DNA from: Ruminococcaceae bacterium UBA3753
GTDB lineage: Bacteria > Bacillota > Clostridia > Oscillospirales > Acutalibacteraceae
Direction: 5' to 3'
Assembly: GCA_002372375.1 (NCBI GenBank)
Contig: DFGJ01000021.1
Location: forward strand, 1-64,000
DNA: 64,000 nucleotides
Positions 46,737 to 56,715 of this stretch are shown piece after piece (the first letter of the stretch is position 1; every line of letters starts with the position of its first letter). A model generated the notes under the pieces. The model ran no database searches. It was not told where the DNA came from and worked only from the letters and a program-made list of their open reading frames with translations. Both the position numbers and the translations under genes were made by a program.

Positions 46737-47496
46737 CAGTGAAAACAAACTCAATCATTCAAAAAATAATACTTAAGACCACAGATCCCACACCGCTGTA
46801 TTTTAACTCATTTGTTACAAAAAAGCAACTGTATTCAAAATAGCAGGTTCACAACTTTTGGCTAGAAAGAAATTGCAACGAAGAACAAAACAATATGACA
46901 TATCCAAAATTTTAATAGTTCTAGCGATCGATCGAACCTAAAATTGAGGAAAAGATACATAAAATTGGATTTATAAAGATTTATGATATTTATTACCTGA
47001 GTCGTCCATAACAAATTAGTACAAAAACTAAATAATACGGAATTCTAAGTGTATGCTATTGTTCGAGTTGAAGACTCATAAAAAATAAAGGAGGTAACTG
47101 AGGTGAGACACAAACTTTCAACAAAGCTGATAGTTTGCGGTTAATTATTTACAAGTTTATTTTTCGTTCTAATGTGAACTAGCCATTACCGAGAATAATA
47201 CGCCAGGTACAGGATTTGGAGAAAAACGAAAATTACCCGATAACTATTGATTTAGAGCAGTAAAAAGTTCTCAATTTTCAAAACTATCACTGATATTAGG
47301 ACTAGTCGCCTGATTTATACAACATAAAATATACTAAAATCAAATTTGCTAGTAAAAACCTAAAACACAACTATTTTAATAAACTAATTCCTAACTAGCA
47401 GGACACCCGCTACTATAAACGCTTCCACAGCATAAAATGTTTTCAAATCTATTTAAATTCTAAAAGACTGTCGCTTCAGAGGACACATTAGGCGGG
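46737..47496. other. Gene-free span
   Basis: Apart from the small ORF upstream (minus) and the broken ORF at 47104, nothing coding is seen. The + strand is A/C-rich, as in other spacers among minus-strand genes. Confidence 0.45.
47104..47178 (+). pseudogene. Possible remnant of a secreted protein gene start
   Basis: A near-perfect ribosome site AAAGGAGGT (47088-47096) lies seven bases before GTG 47104. The frame reads MRHKLSTKLIVCG, a stop, then LFTSLFFVLM and a second stop. Ignoring the first stop gives a typical basic-plus-hydrophobic signal peptide, and no coding continuation follows. It may be the 5' relic of a lost exported protein, or a 13-codon small ORF. Confidence 0.35.
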
Positions 47497-48807
47497 CTAT
47501 TTTTTGTAAATTTCAGGATAAACATTACTCAATGCCTCTGAAATAACGCCTTGTGACTTTTTTAGACCCCTCGAAAGTAAATTCATGGTTCTCTCATACG
47601 ATGCATTGGCCTGTTTCACACCGTTTGGTGTAGCACTCAAACCGAAACTGCTCGCCCAATCCCTATTTTTATCAAGCGGAACTATTTGGTATACATTTTT
47701 TTCATTTTTCTCCGTATACAAGTTCACCCACGTTGGGATTACATCAACACCAGACGTCAACACATTACCATCACTGTATTTTGTAAAAGAGACCAGAAAA
47801 AGCACACCATCTTCTGTATGACCGGTTTTAAGATTCATGCGCTCTTTGCGCTGATTTGAAATAGCATTCCCTACAGAATAGATGCAAATTGTATCTTTCC
47901 CCGAAATGTCAGAGTGAATAGTGTCCATAGGTTGCACAACATGGGGATGCCCACCAACTATAACATCTACTCCCAAATCAGAAAGTTTCCTCGCTATGCC
48001 TTGCTGGAGTTTGTTTTCCTTAAGTTGATACTCATCCCCCCAGTGAATAAAATATATTATCTTTTCGGCTCCAAACTTTTTCATTTCCTCTATTATTTTT
48101 TGCTGCTCGGCATAAAAAGCATCCAACTTATTGTAATCAAAAACATTGAGAAGCTTGCTATTGTGAACACCAGTCGGAATACCATTTACACTAGAAACCC
48201 CGGAATCATTTATTGTTCCATAAGTGTAATTTACCATTCCAACTTTGATTCCATTTATATCTTTCACAATGTACTTTTTATCATTTTCATTAATTCTAGT
48301 ACCGATAAAATCAACATTTTTACTTCTTAATACTTCTGCAGTACGCTTAAATCCATTTGGCCCACCATCGTTTGCATGATTATTAGCGGTTAAAAACATA
48401 TTAAAACCGGCTGCTTTGGCTGAATCTATCAGGTTATCCGGGCACTTAAATGCAGGATAACCCGAAAAACCACTTTCAGCAAGGGTCCCCTCCATATTAA
48501 TCACGCTATAGTCTGATTTACTAGTATATGTCGACAAGTGAGTAAAAATTTTCTCAAAATTGTATGTTTTTTGATTTGCATCATATGAAGATGTAATAAC
48601 CGGCAAATGCATAAGCAGATCGCCTGTGCTTAAAATTTTCGCAGTGGAAACAACCTTGACGTTGACAGCACTAGGCTTACTGTTCACTTCATTGAATGTA
48701 TTTTCCCCGCGTGACCCAAAAAAATGCTTAATCGAAAATATCGCCAAAAAAAGCAAGACAACCAAAGCACCAATTAATACCATTCTATGCACAATCTTAT
48801 TCTTCAT
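47497..48807 (-). CDS. CapA-family membrane-anchored metallophosphatase-like protein
   Basis: 436 residues of the CapA/PgsA family, a calcineurin-like metallophosphoesterase fold: ILSTGDLLMHLPV, YSVINMEGTLAES, FLTANNHANDGGPNGF, VGMVNYTYG, YFIHWGDEYQ and IVGGHPHVVQPM, which carry the metal ligands. An N-terminal membrane anchor (MVLIGALVVLLFLAIFSI) places it outside. PgsA is needed for poly-gamma-glutamate synthesis, but capB and capC are absent, so this is likely one of the many stand-alone clostridial members whose substrate is unknown. The ATG has AAGGAT eight bases upstream. Confidence 0.88.
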   Translation of the reverse strand: MKNKIVHRMVLIGALVVLLFLAIFSIKHFFGSRGENTFNEVNSKPSAVNVKVVSTAKILSTGDLLMHLPVITSSYDANQKTYNFEKIFTHLSTYTSKSDYSVINMEGTLAESGFSGYPAFKCPDNLIDSAKAAGFNMFLTANNHANDGGPNGFKRTAEVLRSKNVDFIGTRINENDKKYIVKDINGIKVGMVNYTYGTINDSGVSSVNGIPTGVHNSKLLNVFDYNKLDAFYAEQQKIIEEMKKFGAEKIIYFIHWGDEYQLKENKLQQGIARKLSDLGVDVIVGGHPHVVQPMDTIHSDISGKDTICIYSVGNAISNQRKERMNLKTGHTEDGVLFLVSFTKYSDGNVLTSGVDVIPTWVNLYTEKNEKNVYQIVPLDKNRDWASSFGLSATPNGVKQANASYERTMNLLSRGLKKSQGVISEALSNVYPEIYKK

Positions 48808-49624
48808 CTAAAGGCATCCTTCTTTTTTAACTTCAAACCCAGCCAGAATAATCTTAACATCACACTTTAGTAGTTACAACAAAAAACAAATATCGACGCT
48901 CAAATCGAGCATATTATACTCCAAAATCTTTCTTAACAACGTGATGGACATATTTATAATAAAAAATTAAATTTACTAAAAGGACATACAAAAACGTAGT
49001 TTAAAGGGTTAAACGATTATAAAATATGACAAAATGTGGTCCTCCGTGTTGGATACCAACCAACGCAAACAAATAGGCCAACGAATTGTTTTGTCAAAAG
49101 TTTTTGCTGCTGAGTTTTCAAATGGAATAACTAAAAAGGCAGCGTAACACAACCGCATCGATCTGTTTAGACAGTTTACAAATACCACAACCACGCAAAA
49201 TAGCCAAAACAAGTTTACACAGAAAACACTCTATAAGAAAACCATCAATGTTCCTTCGCTTTTTTCAGATTTCTATTATTCAAAACTTCAATGTAACCCT
49301 TTCGATTGTTAAATATTTGAAGAACGTTCACACTTGTGTATAGTGTGGTTTCAGGGGCTGCACAGATCAAAAATTAAAAAGTAGGAAGCAAAAATAAAAC
49401 TATTAAACTTAATTAAATAATTTTAAGTACTTATTTTGCGACTATATAGTTACACTAAAAATTTTAAGTTATTTTGTTTTAATTTATGCTATATTTTTAA
49501 CAATTTGCAGTTATCTCATTTTTTTCTTATGCAGCTCATCCACACATTTATTTTAGAATATCTGACCGTTTTACGTCTGATGAGATCTATGTTAAAATTG
49601 ACCTTGTCCCTCTGGAGGTTTTCT
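48808..49624. other. Gene-free span
   Basis: About 800 bases. The minus ORF 49009-49212 has no ribosome site and no family match. The plus frame of the 49625 gene extends upstream to 49436, but those residues are Phe/Leu-rich random-looking sequence before its GGAGG site. Confidence 0.4.
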
Positions 49625-49786
49625 ATGGTTATGGATTTTATAATAGGGGCTCTTTGTGTTCTGACTGTTTTACTTTTACTCATAAAGAAAATCCGTTCAA
49701 CGTCTCGAAAGTTCAGATGCAACAAAAGCGAATGCGGTAATTGTTGTGGCTGTAACTGTAGGAATAGTGAGGATAATTCAGAATAA
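49625..49786 (+). CDS. FeoB-associated Cys-rich membrane protein
   Basis: 53 residues: a single membrane segment (DFIIGALCVLTVLLLL), a basic stretch and a Cys cluster (CNKSECGNCCGCNC). This is the layout of the short FeoB-associated Cys-rich membrane proteins often encoded after feoB. The ATG at 49625 has GGAGG nine bases upstream; the longer frame to 49436 is not used. No feoA or feoB is present in the window, so the partner is unknown or lost. Confidence 0.75.
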   Translation: MVMDFIIGALCVLTVLLLLIKKIRSTSRKFRCNKSECGNCCGCNCRNSEDNSE

Positions 49787-50140
49787 ATTTTAACGCCAAA
49801 GTAGAGTATACAAATTCAAATATCTGTGACGCGGCAGGCAATGTTAACAAAAAAGCCGTAAAGTAGCGACTTAAGTGTCCGTATTTAATTTTTTTGTCCT
49901 CTGCACATCTAACGCAGCCGCTTGCCTTTGCGGCAGTGGCTTTTTGTTGGCCCCATTCTTTAACATGTTAATTCTGCTGAAAGTTGTTCAATGTCTATCT
50001 TTAAATCTTAAGTCTATTAGCTTCTAGCTCATGTTTTATCTTAAAAACGGATGCTCAAAAATTGGTGCTCAAAAATATAACGAACAGAGACAATAATACC
50101 GGTAAAGCAAGAATGCCTTTAACTTTTAGTTGCAATTAAA
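49787..50140. other. Spacer with a possible terminator
   Basis: GCCGC (49917-49921) pairs with GCGGC (49930-49934), followed by AGTGGCTTTTTGTT; this could be the terminator of the Cys-rich protein gene. The remainder of the spacer before the convergent thiI gene shows nothing. Confidence 0.35.
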
Positions 50141-51322
50141 TTACCTCTCACTTCCTATAATCATTGAACACATACCTTCAATTGCTGTATTGATTAAGCT
50201 TTCACAATCGAGTTTATTTTCTTCCTCTAGAACGTATTCCAAAGATGGCTTCGTTTTCGGATGTTTTGGAGTAAAAACTGTACAACAGTCTTCATATGGT
50301 AAAATAGAGGTGCTAAAAGTGCCTATTTCTTCAGCAATTTTTATTATATCGTTTTTGTCCATACCGATCAGGGGCCTTAATACCGGCAGATGCTTGCAAG
50401 CGACATTAGTACAAATTAAAGCATTTAAAGTCTGGCTTGCAACTTGACCCAGGCTTTCTCCCGTTACAATAGCACCACAGTTGTTTTCGAGGGCAATCTT
50501 TTCTGCTATCTTCATCATGAACCTTCTCATAATCAATGTGAAATATTCTTCTTTACAGTGTTTCTTTATTTTTTCTTGAATTTGTGCTATATTTATAAAA
50601 ATAAGTCTTGTGCTCATAAGATATCTATTAAGCCTTTTTATGAGCGAGATTACCTTATCTTCTGCCCTTTTGCTGGTGTAAGGCGGACTAGTAAAGTGTA
50701 GTGCTAAAACATCAGCGCCCCTTTTTGCCATAAGAAAACTGGAGACGGGGCTATCTATTCCCCCAGAAATCAGACTCAACACCTTACCACACGAACGGGC
50801 CGGTAATCCACCCACACCTTTTATAGGATTTCCCCTTATATACGCACCAGATTTTCTTATCTCTACATATATTGTTAATTCCGGTTTATGAACATCCACT
50901 TTTAGATGGTCGAATTCATTTAGCAAGTACTCTCCCAGAGTTGCACTGATTTCGTAGGAGCTTAAAGGGAAGGATTTATCTGCCCTGTTTGTTTCCACTT
51001 TAAATGTTCTGGTTTTTAAGATTTGGTCTTTTAAATAAACTTTAGAGCAACTTTTAATACTCTTAATGTCCTTATTGCATAAAGCAGCTCTTGAAAAAGA
51101 GTTAATCCCGAAAACATCGCCTATAGCCTCCAGTACATCCTCTAGAACAGTTTTTAAATTTACTGGTGTAACTGTTATTACTGATTGTGACAATTCCACT
51201 TTAAAGTCACCAAATTCGTTTATTTTCAATTTTATATTCTTAATCAGTTTCCTTTCGAAATCCTTTTTATTTGCGCCTTTTAGAAAGAGCTCACCTATCT
51301 TTATTAATATTATTTCCTGCAT
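50141..51322 (-). CDS. thiI: tRNA 4-thiouridine synthase
   Basis: ThiI adenylates tRNA U8 and inserts sulfur from a cysteine desulfurase persulfide. It has a ferredoxin-like N-terminal domain, the THUMP domain (VHKPELTIYVEIRKSGAYIRG) and a PP-loop LSLISGGIDSPVSSFLMAKR with GAIVTGESLGQVASQT. It ends without a rhodanese domain, like the Bacillus-type protein. The ATG at 51322 after GGAAGG gives the normal IILIKIGELFLKG start; six more codons upstream are unlikely. iscS lies about 1 kb upstream on the same strand, a natural partner. Confidence 0.95.
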   Translation of the reverse strand: MQEIILIKIGELFLKGANKKDFERKLIKNIKLKINEFGDFKVELSQSVITVTPVNLKTVLEDVLEAIGDVFGINSFSRAALCNKDIKSIKSCSKVYLKDQILKTRTFKVETNRADKSFPLSSYEISATLGEYLLNEFDHLKVDVHKPELTIYVEIRKSGAYIRGNPIKGVGGLPARSCGKVLSLISGGIDSPVSSFLMAKRGADVLALHFTSPPYTSKRAEDKVISLIKRLNRYLMSTRLIFINIAQIQEKIKKHCKEEYFTLIMRRFMMKIAEKIALENNCGAIVTGESLGQVASQTLNALICTNVACKHLPVLRPLIGMDKNDIIKIAEEIGTFSTSILPYEDCCTVFTPKHPKTKPSLEYVLEEENKLDCESLINTAIEGMCSMIIGSER

Positions 51323-52375
51323 TTTGAACCTTCCGCACATTGATCAAACTTATTATAAAACATACCACATTAAATAAAGAGGAAAAATAGTTTTGATTTT
51401 TGTGCAATGCTAAAAGTAATTGGCTACTGCAAAATTGGTTATGTGTGTTAAAACACTGAATGTTACTAACCAAAAAAGCGCCACAATGTGGTTGATAAAA
51501 AAATAACAGGATAATCAACAACTCGATTTTTCTACTCGTGGGGTGTATTTTTTGCCCGGCATATTCATTTTTAGCACTACCAGTGACTTGGTAGAGCTGA
51601 TATTTAGGAGTGACTGAAGGTAGGAGCCCTGGAATGCTATGGAATGAGAGGATTGCAAGTGAGTTTTTCTTCACAACTTTAGCGCTGTTAGCAGCTGTAT
51701 GGATCTAATGACAAAAAATGACGAAAGGTGAAAATCCTGGAATTTAGCAAAAAATTAAGAAATGAGAAAATTTTTAAATCTGAATTTTTTTACACCTTCG
51801 GCGATACTAATAGCTGGATAGATCTGAATAAAATAAATTGGAAAAGGGTGAAAATCTTAGAAATTGGCAAAAATTAAGAAATCAAAAAATTGCAAATATA
51901 GATTTTTCTTTACAATTCTGTCATTGCCAAATTTAGTGCCGCGTTAAACTCACGGGTTTTAAAATTTTTAGTTTATAATTTTTCACCAGATTCCAATATA
52001 TTAATCTCTATACTGTATCCACTTTTGAATTTATATACGCTCTTCAGTCGTCGCCTTGGTTACTAATAAAAAGCTATGTAAAAACCCCATTCACAATCTT
52101 CTTGTTTATTAGTATTTTTAATTAAAAAAAGTCATAAATCTTATTTTTTTATATTTAAAGTAAAAACTGTTATTTTATATCAACACAAAATCTGCTTCTC
52201 TCAGGCAACAAAAAAATTAGGGGAAGAAAGCACCCCGTGCGCAGTATGAAAGTTATACCTTTGATATTTTCAGACTGAACATTTTCTGATATTAATTTAA
52301 ATACCAAACATCAAAGACCCGCAAAGTTTTTATATGTCCTCGGAGTTGACTAATTACATAGCATGTAAATCAAAA
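51323..52375. other. Gene-free span between iscS and thiI
   Basis: About 1 kb, separating two genes normally adjacent. It contains a degenerate tandem repeat (51610-51950, listed separately). The minus ORF 51291-51674 overlaps thiI and is unsupported. Confidence 0.5.
51610..51950. repeat. Three degenerate tandem copies, offsets about 107-120 bp
   Basis: CCTGGAAT at 51629 and 51736; GTGAAAATCCTGGAATTTAG (51729) versus GTGAAAATCTTAGAAATTGG (51849); AAAAATTAAGAAAT, GATTTTTCTTTACA and AGCTGGATAGATCT or AGCTGTATGGATCT recur in the same order. Copy one is the most diverged. Not coding. Confidence 0.65.
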
Positions 52376-53512
52376 TTACCTTTCCTTAGCCAAGGTATCA
52401 ATTCCCTCTTTTATGGCGTTGTAGAGCTCATCTATGTCTTCTAGGGTATTATGCTTTGAGAAACTAACTCTCAAGGCCGATGTTATTCTTTCATCGCTCA
52501 GGCCAATATTCTTAAGGACTCTGCTTCTTTTTCCTTTGGAGCAGGCCGATCCGCCGGATACGTATATTCCTTTCGATGATAAAAAATTTATCATTGTTTC
52601 AGACTTTATTCCAAGTATGGAAAAATTAACAATATATGCCAAAGAATCAAATCCGGAGTTTAGTTGGGCACTTTTAATGCAAGCTAAAGAGTCGATTAAA
52701 TATTCTTTTAATCTTTTAGCGTGCTCATAATTATTCTCCAAATCTATTTGAGAAACACATTCACCAAATGCACCAATAAGTGGTACAGATTCTGTTCCCG
52801 GTCTAATTTTATTTTGCTGCTCTCCCCCAATTATTCTAGGAATTATTCTTATTTTTTTATTTTTATATAAAGCACCTATTCCTTTTGGACCATGAACTTT
52901 ATGTGCAGATATAGTTAATAGGTCTGGTTTTATTTCTTTAACATTTACAGGTATTTTACCGAAACTTTGAACGGCATCCACATGAAAGACTGCTATCGAA
53001 TTTTTTCTTTCTATAATATTTTTAATTTTGCTTACGGGCAAAATGGATCCTATTTCATTATTTGCCATCATAACACTTATAAATATTGTATTTTTGTCTA
53101 TAGCATCGCATATTTGCTGATCAGAAATTTTCCCGAAAATATCCGGCTTTAGGTAAATAACATTAAAGCCTTGACATTCTAAGTCCTTAAAAACTCGGTA
53201 AACAGAAGAATGCTCTATAGATGTTGTTATTATTTTATTGCCTCTTTTTTTTAGAGCATTTACAGTACCGTATATTGCTAAATTATTTGCTTCTGTACCA
53301 CCTGAAGTAAAATACAGATCCTCCTCATCGTTTATATTCAAAATCCTGGCAATTTGGTGCCTTGCTTTTTCTATTTCTTTTTGCGCAAGGTAACCTTTCT
53401 CGTGTAAAGACGAAGGATTGCCGTAAGTTTCGTTCATTAATATGCAGGCTTTTTCGATAGCTTTTCCGCTTACTCTTGTAGTAGCGGCGTTATCTAAATA
53501 AATTTCTCTCAA
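52376..53512 (-). CDS. iscS: Cysteine desulfurase (IscS/NifS family)
   Basis: A PLP enzyme that releases sulfur from cysteine for Fe-S clusters and tRNA thiolation. Motifs are IYLDNAATTRV, YGNPSSLHEKG, FTSGGTEANNLAI, SIEHSSV, MMANNEIGSI, FHVDAVQSFGKIPV, SAHKVHGPKGIGALY (PLP lysine) and SGGSACSKGKR (active-site Cys loop). The TTG at 53512, seven bases after AAGGAGGT, yields the usual REIYLDNAATT start; 13 extra codons upstream are not used. It is followed by thiI on the same strand. No iscU, iscR or suf genes are adjacent. Confidence 0.95.
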   Translation of the reverse strand: MREIYLDNAATTRVSGKAIEKACILMNETYGNPSSLHEKGYLAQKEIEKARHQIARILNINDEEDLYFTSGGTEANNLAIYGTVNALKKRGNKIITTSIEHSSVYRVFKDLECQGFNVIYLKPDIFGKISDQQICDAIDKNTIFISVMMANNEIGSILPVSKIKNIIERKNSIAVFHVDAVQSFGKIPVNVKEIKPDLLTISAHKVHGPKGIGALYKNKKIRIIPRIIGGEQQNKIRPGTESVPLIGAFGECVSQIDLENNYEHAKRLKEYLIDSLACIKSAQLNSGFDSLAYIVNFSILGIKSETMINFLSSKGIYVSGGSACSKGKRSRVLKNIGLSDERITSALRVSFSKHNTLEDIDELYNAIKEGIDTLAKER

Positions 53513-53626
53513 TTTTTTTACCTCCTTTTTAAATTTAATAGTCTTTATCAAAAGTAATGAATAACCTCAAAAAGATGTGCAAAGAATACTCATATTGAAA
53601 AACATTGTACTTTTTGGGGCTTTTTT

Positions 53627-54979
53627 ATGGGGAAAAAACTAAAAAAACGCTGTTTAGTAAGACTTGTAAGTTTTGGTATATTTTTATTCGCCGTCCTTAC
53701 TACTTTTTCCATAACTGGGAATGTGATGGCAAACAAATATAGAACTAATCTAGAATACAGTTACTTTAAAAACTTAAGTGAACTTTCGGGCTATATTTCA
53801 AGCATTGAAGTCAGTCTAAGCAAAGGCGTTTACGCAAATACTAAAACTCAGCAGCACGGTTTAGCCTCTAAGCTTATGGTACAGTCAGCTGGTGCTAAAA
53901 GTGCTCTAAGTCAATTACCAAATAGTTCAGCAGAAAACTTAACAGACATAAATAAGTTTATATCTCAAGTGGGCGATTTTTCAAATTATTTATCTAACAA
54001 AATAGATAAAGGAGAAGAAATCAGTGATAGCGAATTAGACAAATTAAAATCCCTGGGCGAATACGCAAAAAACGTAAACACAGAAGTAAAGGATATAATG
54101 GCCAGCATAGATTCACAAAGTTCCAATGTCTCTTTACTAAGCGGCAACCATAATGATAGCTTTTTAACATCAACTTCTTCAGTAGCTGTAAGTTTTAAAG
54201 ATATAAACAATCAATTTACTAATTACCCAACATTAATTTATGATGGTCCTTTTTCCGACCACATAATGAACATGAAACCCAAATTTTTAGAAGGAAAACC
54301 TGATATTTCCAAAGAAGAAGCAGCCAAAAAAGTGGCAAGTTTTCTTGAATCAGATGTTAGTAAAGTAAAATATATTGCAGAGTGCGAAGGCAATATGCCA
54401 ACTTATAAATTTAAAGTAAATGACACAGCAGAGGTTTCAGTAACAAAAAGCGGTGGATACATAAATTGTATCTTGAAGAATAAAGAAGTCAGTGAATTAA
54501 AGCTAAGTTATAACGACGCTAAAAATATAGCAAAAGAGTTTATGAGCAAAAATGGTATAAGAAACACGAAGGAGAGTTACTATATTATAGATAATGGTAT
54601 ATGTACTATAAACTATGCATATACAAAAGAAAATGTTATTTATTATAAAGATTTAATAAAAATTGGTGTAGCTTTAGATACAGGCGAGGTAGCCTACTTT
54701 GATTCTACAGGTTTTATGATGAACCATACAACAAGGGAGATACCAAAAGAAATAATTTCTTTAGAGGAAGCTAAAGAAAGTGTCAGTAAAAGACTAAAGA
54801 TCATAAATGACAATCTAGCCATGATACCGACTTTAGGTTTAAACGAAGTGTTGTGTTATTCATTTGAGTGTGAAGGTGAAAATAAAGAAAAAGTATTAGT
54901 TTACATTAATGCAAAAACTGGATTAGAAGAACAGATTTATGTTGTTATAAGTTCAGATAACGGCATCTTAGTTATGTAA
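53627..54979 (+). CDS. ypeB: Germination protein YpeB-like
   Basis: YpeB works with the cortex-lytic enzyme SleB in spores. The 450-residue product has an N-terminal membrane segment (LVSFGIFLFAVLTTFSITGN), a helical YpeB domain with QQHGLASKLMVQSAGAKSAL and YPTLIYDGPFSDHI (a strongly diagnostic segment), then PepSY-like repeats beginning ISKEEAAKKVASFL, LSYNDAKNIAKEFM and ISLEEAKESVSKRL. sleB, normally in the same operon, is absent here. Retention of YpeB hints that the organism still sporulates or that the gene has another wall role. Confidence 0.88.
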   Translation: MGKKLKKRCLVRLVSFGIFLFAVLTTFSITGNVMANKYRTNLEYSYFKNLSELSGYISSIEVSLSKGVYANTKTQQHGLASKLMVQSAGAKSALSQLPNSSAENLTDINKFISQVGDFSNYLSNKIDKGEEISDSELDKLKSLGEYAKNVNTEVKDIMASIDSQSSNVSLLSGNHNDSFLTSTSSVAVSFKDINNQFTNYPTLIYDGPFSDHIMNMKPKFLEGKPDISKEEAAKKVASFLESDVSKVKYIAECEGNMPTYKFKVNDTAEVSVTKSGGYINCILKNKEVSELKLSYNDAKNIAKEFMSKNGIRNTKESYYIIDNGICTINYAYTKENVIYYKDLIKIGVALDTGEVAYFDSTGFMMNHTTREIPKEIISLEEAKESVSKRLKIINDNLAMIPTLGLNEVLCYSFECEGENKEKVLVYINAKTGLEEQIYVVISSDNGILVM

Positions 54980-55264
54980 ATTATTTAAAGCTACACTTAC
55001 AGTTGTTTTAAATTTTCTACTAAAGTAAAAATCAAAATAACACATATTTTAATATATTGCGCAAAATTACATGTTTCCGGGCGCATATCGAAGGCGCTCC
55101 AGAGGTCTGAAGACATTTTTGAACTCGATCTCCTAAACGTTCAAGATAAAGTTTGCTAAAAGCAAAAAATTAAACTTTAGCAGTGTAGAAAAATATTTTT
55201 ATATAATTCAATAAGTGTCTGTATGCCCTCACTCAGTGAAATTCTAAATACGATAAAAGAAATA

Positions 55265-55846
55265 TCAATCGAAATTTTTACTAAAAACATTAATCGCGTC
55301 GCTCATAATTTTTTCACCAAACTCTAAAACTTTAGCAACAGCTGTCCATCCTTTGCCAAAAAAAGTAGAGTGTTCTGTAAGAACGATCTTTTCAAATGTC
55401 GGAAAAACAATACCTTTAAAGTAAAGAACTAGATAATAACAACTTTTATATCTAAGCAATAAATTTTCCAAAGACAGATTCCCTTTTTTTAATGCTTTAG
55501 CTGTTTTAATAAAATCTTCTATTTCCTCAAATCTAAATATATAGGGTGTAATCTCTTTCTTCAAAATAAACAATTTTTTGCATCCAGTGTTCTCGTCCAC
55601 AACTTTAGTTATTAGCATAGAGTAAGTATCTTCTTTACTAAAAATTTTTACATTAAATTCATTTTTTAAGCTTTGAAAAAATTTTGCTAAGTCAAATTTT
55701 GAAAATAATTTTCTTGCTATTTGCTTTATTTTGCTATCATACCTATTGTTTATTTGTATTTGTTCAAGTGAAGAATTCAATATTTTTATATCTTTTTTCG
55801 AAAGGGTTATTAGGTACTTCTCGTTACTAATTTTTTCCAGTAACAA
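55265..55846 (-). CDS. mecA: MecA-like adaptor protein
   Basis: MecA adaptors bring substrates to the ClpC protease. The N-terminal start (EKISNEKYLITLSKKDIKIL) and C-terminal half (YIFRFEEIEDFIKTAKALK, LLLRYKSCYYLVLYFKG, KVLEFGEKIMSDAINVF) follow the MecA pattern. At 193 residues it is shorter than Bacillus MecA, mainly in the linker. The start is TTG at 55846, nine bases after GGAGG. Single gene. Assigned by pattern, not by close similarity. Confidence 0.7.
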   Translation of the reverse strand: MLLEKISNEKYLITLSKKDIKILNSSLEQIQINNRYDSKIKQIARKLFSKFDLAKFFQSLKNEFNVKIFSKEDTYSMLITKVVDENTGCKKLFILKKEITPYIFRFEEIEDFIKTAKALKKGNLSLENLLLRYKSCYYLVLYFKGIVFPTFEKIVLTEHSTFFGKGWTAVAKVLEFGEKIMSDAINVFSKNFD

Positions 55847-56107
55847 TATAAAATTCCTCCGTTTTTACCTTTTTAACATACTATTTGTGGGGCTCAAAAC
55901 AAGTTAACTTTTCATTCTATTTGTGCAGAGTGATTAATATGGAAAAGGTGAGAGTTTAAGTTAACAAGTAGATTAAAATATAGGGTTATATACGCCAAAC
56001 AATAAATATTAAAAATAACAAGTAAAATTTAAGAAAATTTGTTCTAAATTTTTACATTACAGAAATTAGTTTTTGCCTTAGTGAGCGGTGGCTTGAACAA
56101 GTTTGTG

Positions 56108-56136
56108 TTGCCACAACTTTAATTATGTGATAGAAT
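56108..56136 (+). promoter_or_regulatory. Promoter of rplS
   Basis: TTGCCA (56108-56113), 17 bases, TAGAAT (56131-56136) with TG before the -10 box. It overlaps the upstream end of the open frame (56103), so translation must begin later, at GTG 56193. Confidence 0.6.
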
Positions 56137-56192
56137 CGAGGGGTTTTGTTTGTATTTTTTACTTAGTATTGACCTTAGGGGAGGGAGAGCTT

Positions 56193-56543
56193 GTGGCGGT
56201 AGATTATATTGGACTAGCGACAAAAAGTAGTGTCAAGGGTGATTTACCGGTGTTTTGTGTTGGTGATACTGTTAGGGTTGGCGTGAAAATAAAAGAGGGC
56301 GACCGTGAAAGAATACAGGTTTTCGAAGGTACGGTCATAGCTAGGCGTGGAAGTGGAATAACTGAGACTTTTACTGTCAGGAAGGTATCCTCTAATGTTG
56401 GGGTAGAGAAGGTTTTCCCTCTGCATTCACCTAATGTTGCGGACGTCAAGGTTGTAAGGTTAGGTAAGGCAAGAAGGGCTAAACTTTACTATCTAAGAGA
56501 TCGAGTGGGTAAGGCTGCGAAAGTCAAAGAAAAAATTGTTTAG
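56193..56543 (+). CDS. rplS: 50S ribosomal protein L19
   Basis: L19 sits at the 30S-50S interface. Nearly the whole family signature is present: [80 protein letters not shown] and [17 protein letters not shown]. The GTG at 56193 follows GGGAGG and gives 116 residues, the normal length; the frame to 56103 is upstream of the promoter. lepB follows, the order seen in Firmicutes (rplS-lepB-ylqF), although the GTPase gene is not here. Confidence 0.96.
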   Translation: MAVDYIGLATKSSVKGDLPVFCVGDTVRVGVKIKEGDRERIQVFEGTVIARRGSGITETFTVRKVSSNVGVEKVFPLHSPNVADVKVVRLGKARRAKLYYLRDRVGKAAKVKEKIV

Positions 56544-56715
56544 TGTTATGTTCGTAGTAGTGAGGAAGTCCCTGAGGTTGCGTTATAGCTTTTGTAAAGG
56601 TGGTCTTTTTTAGTGGGGAACACTTTGTAGTTTCGTTGTTGGAAGTTGCACTGATTGTTGTGTGAAGGGATTAATGGGAAACGGTTTATTATTTGCAGAA
56701 GGAAGCTGAAAGTTT

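Noticed and set aside
49009..49212. 67-residue hydrophobic ORF
   Set aside because: No ribosome site, no homology pattern, sits in spacer DNA.
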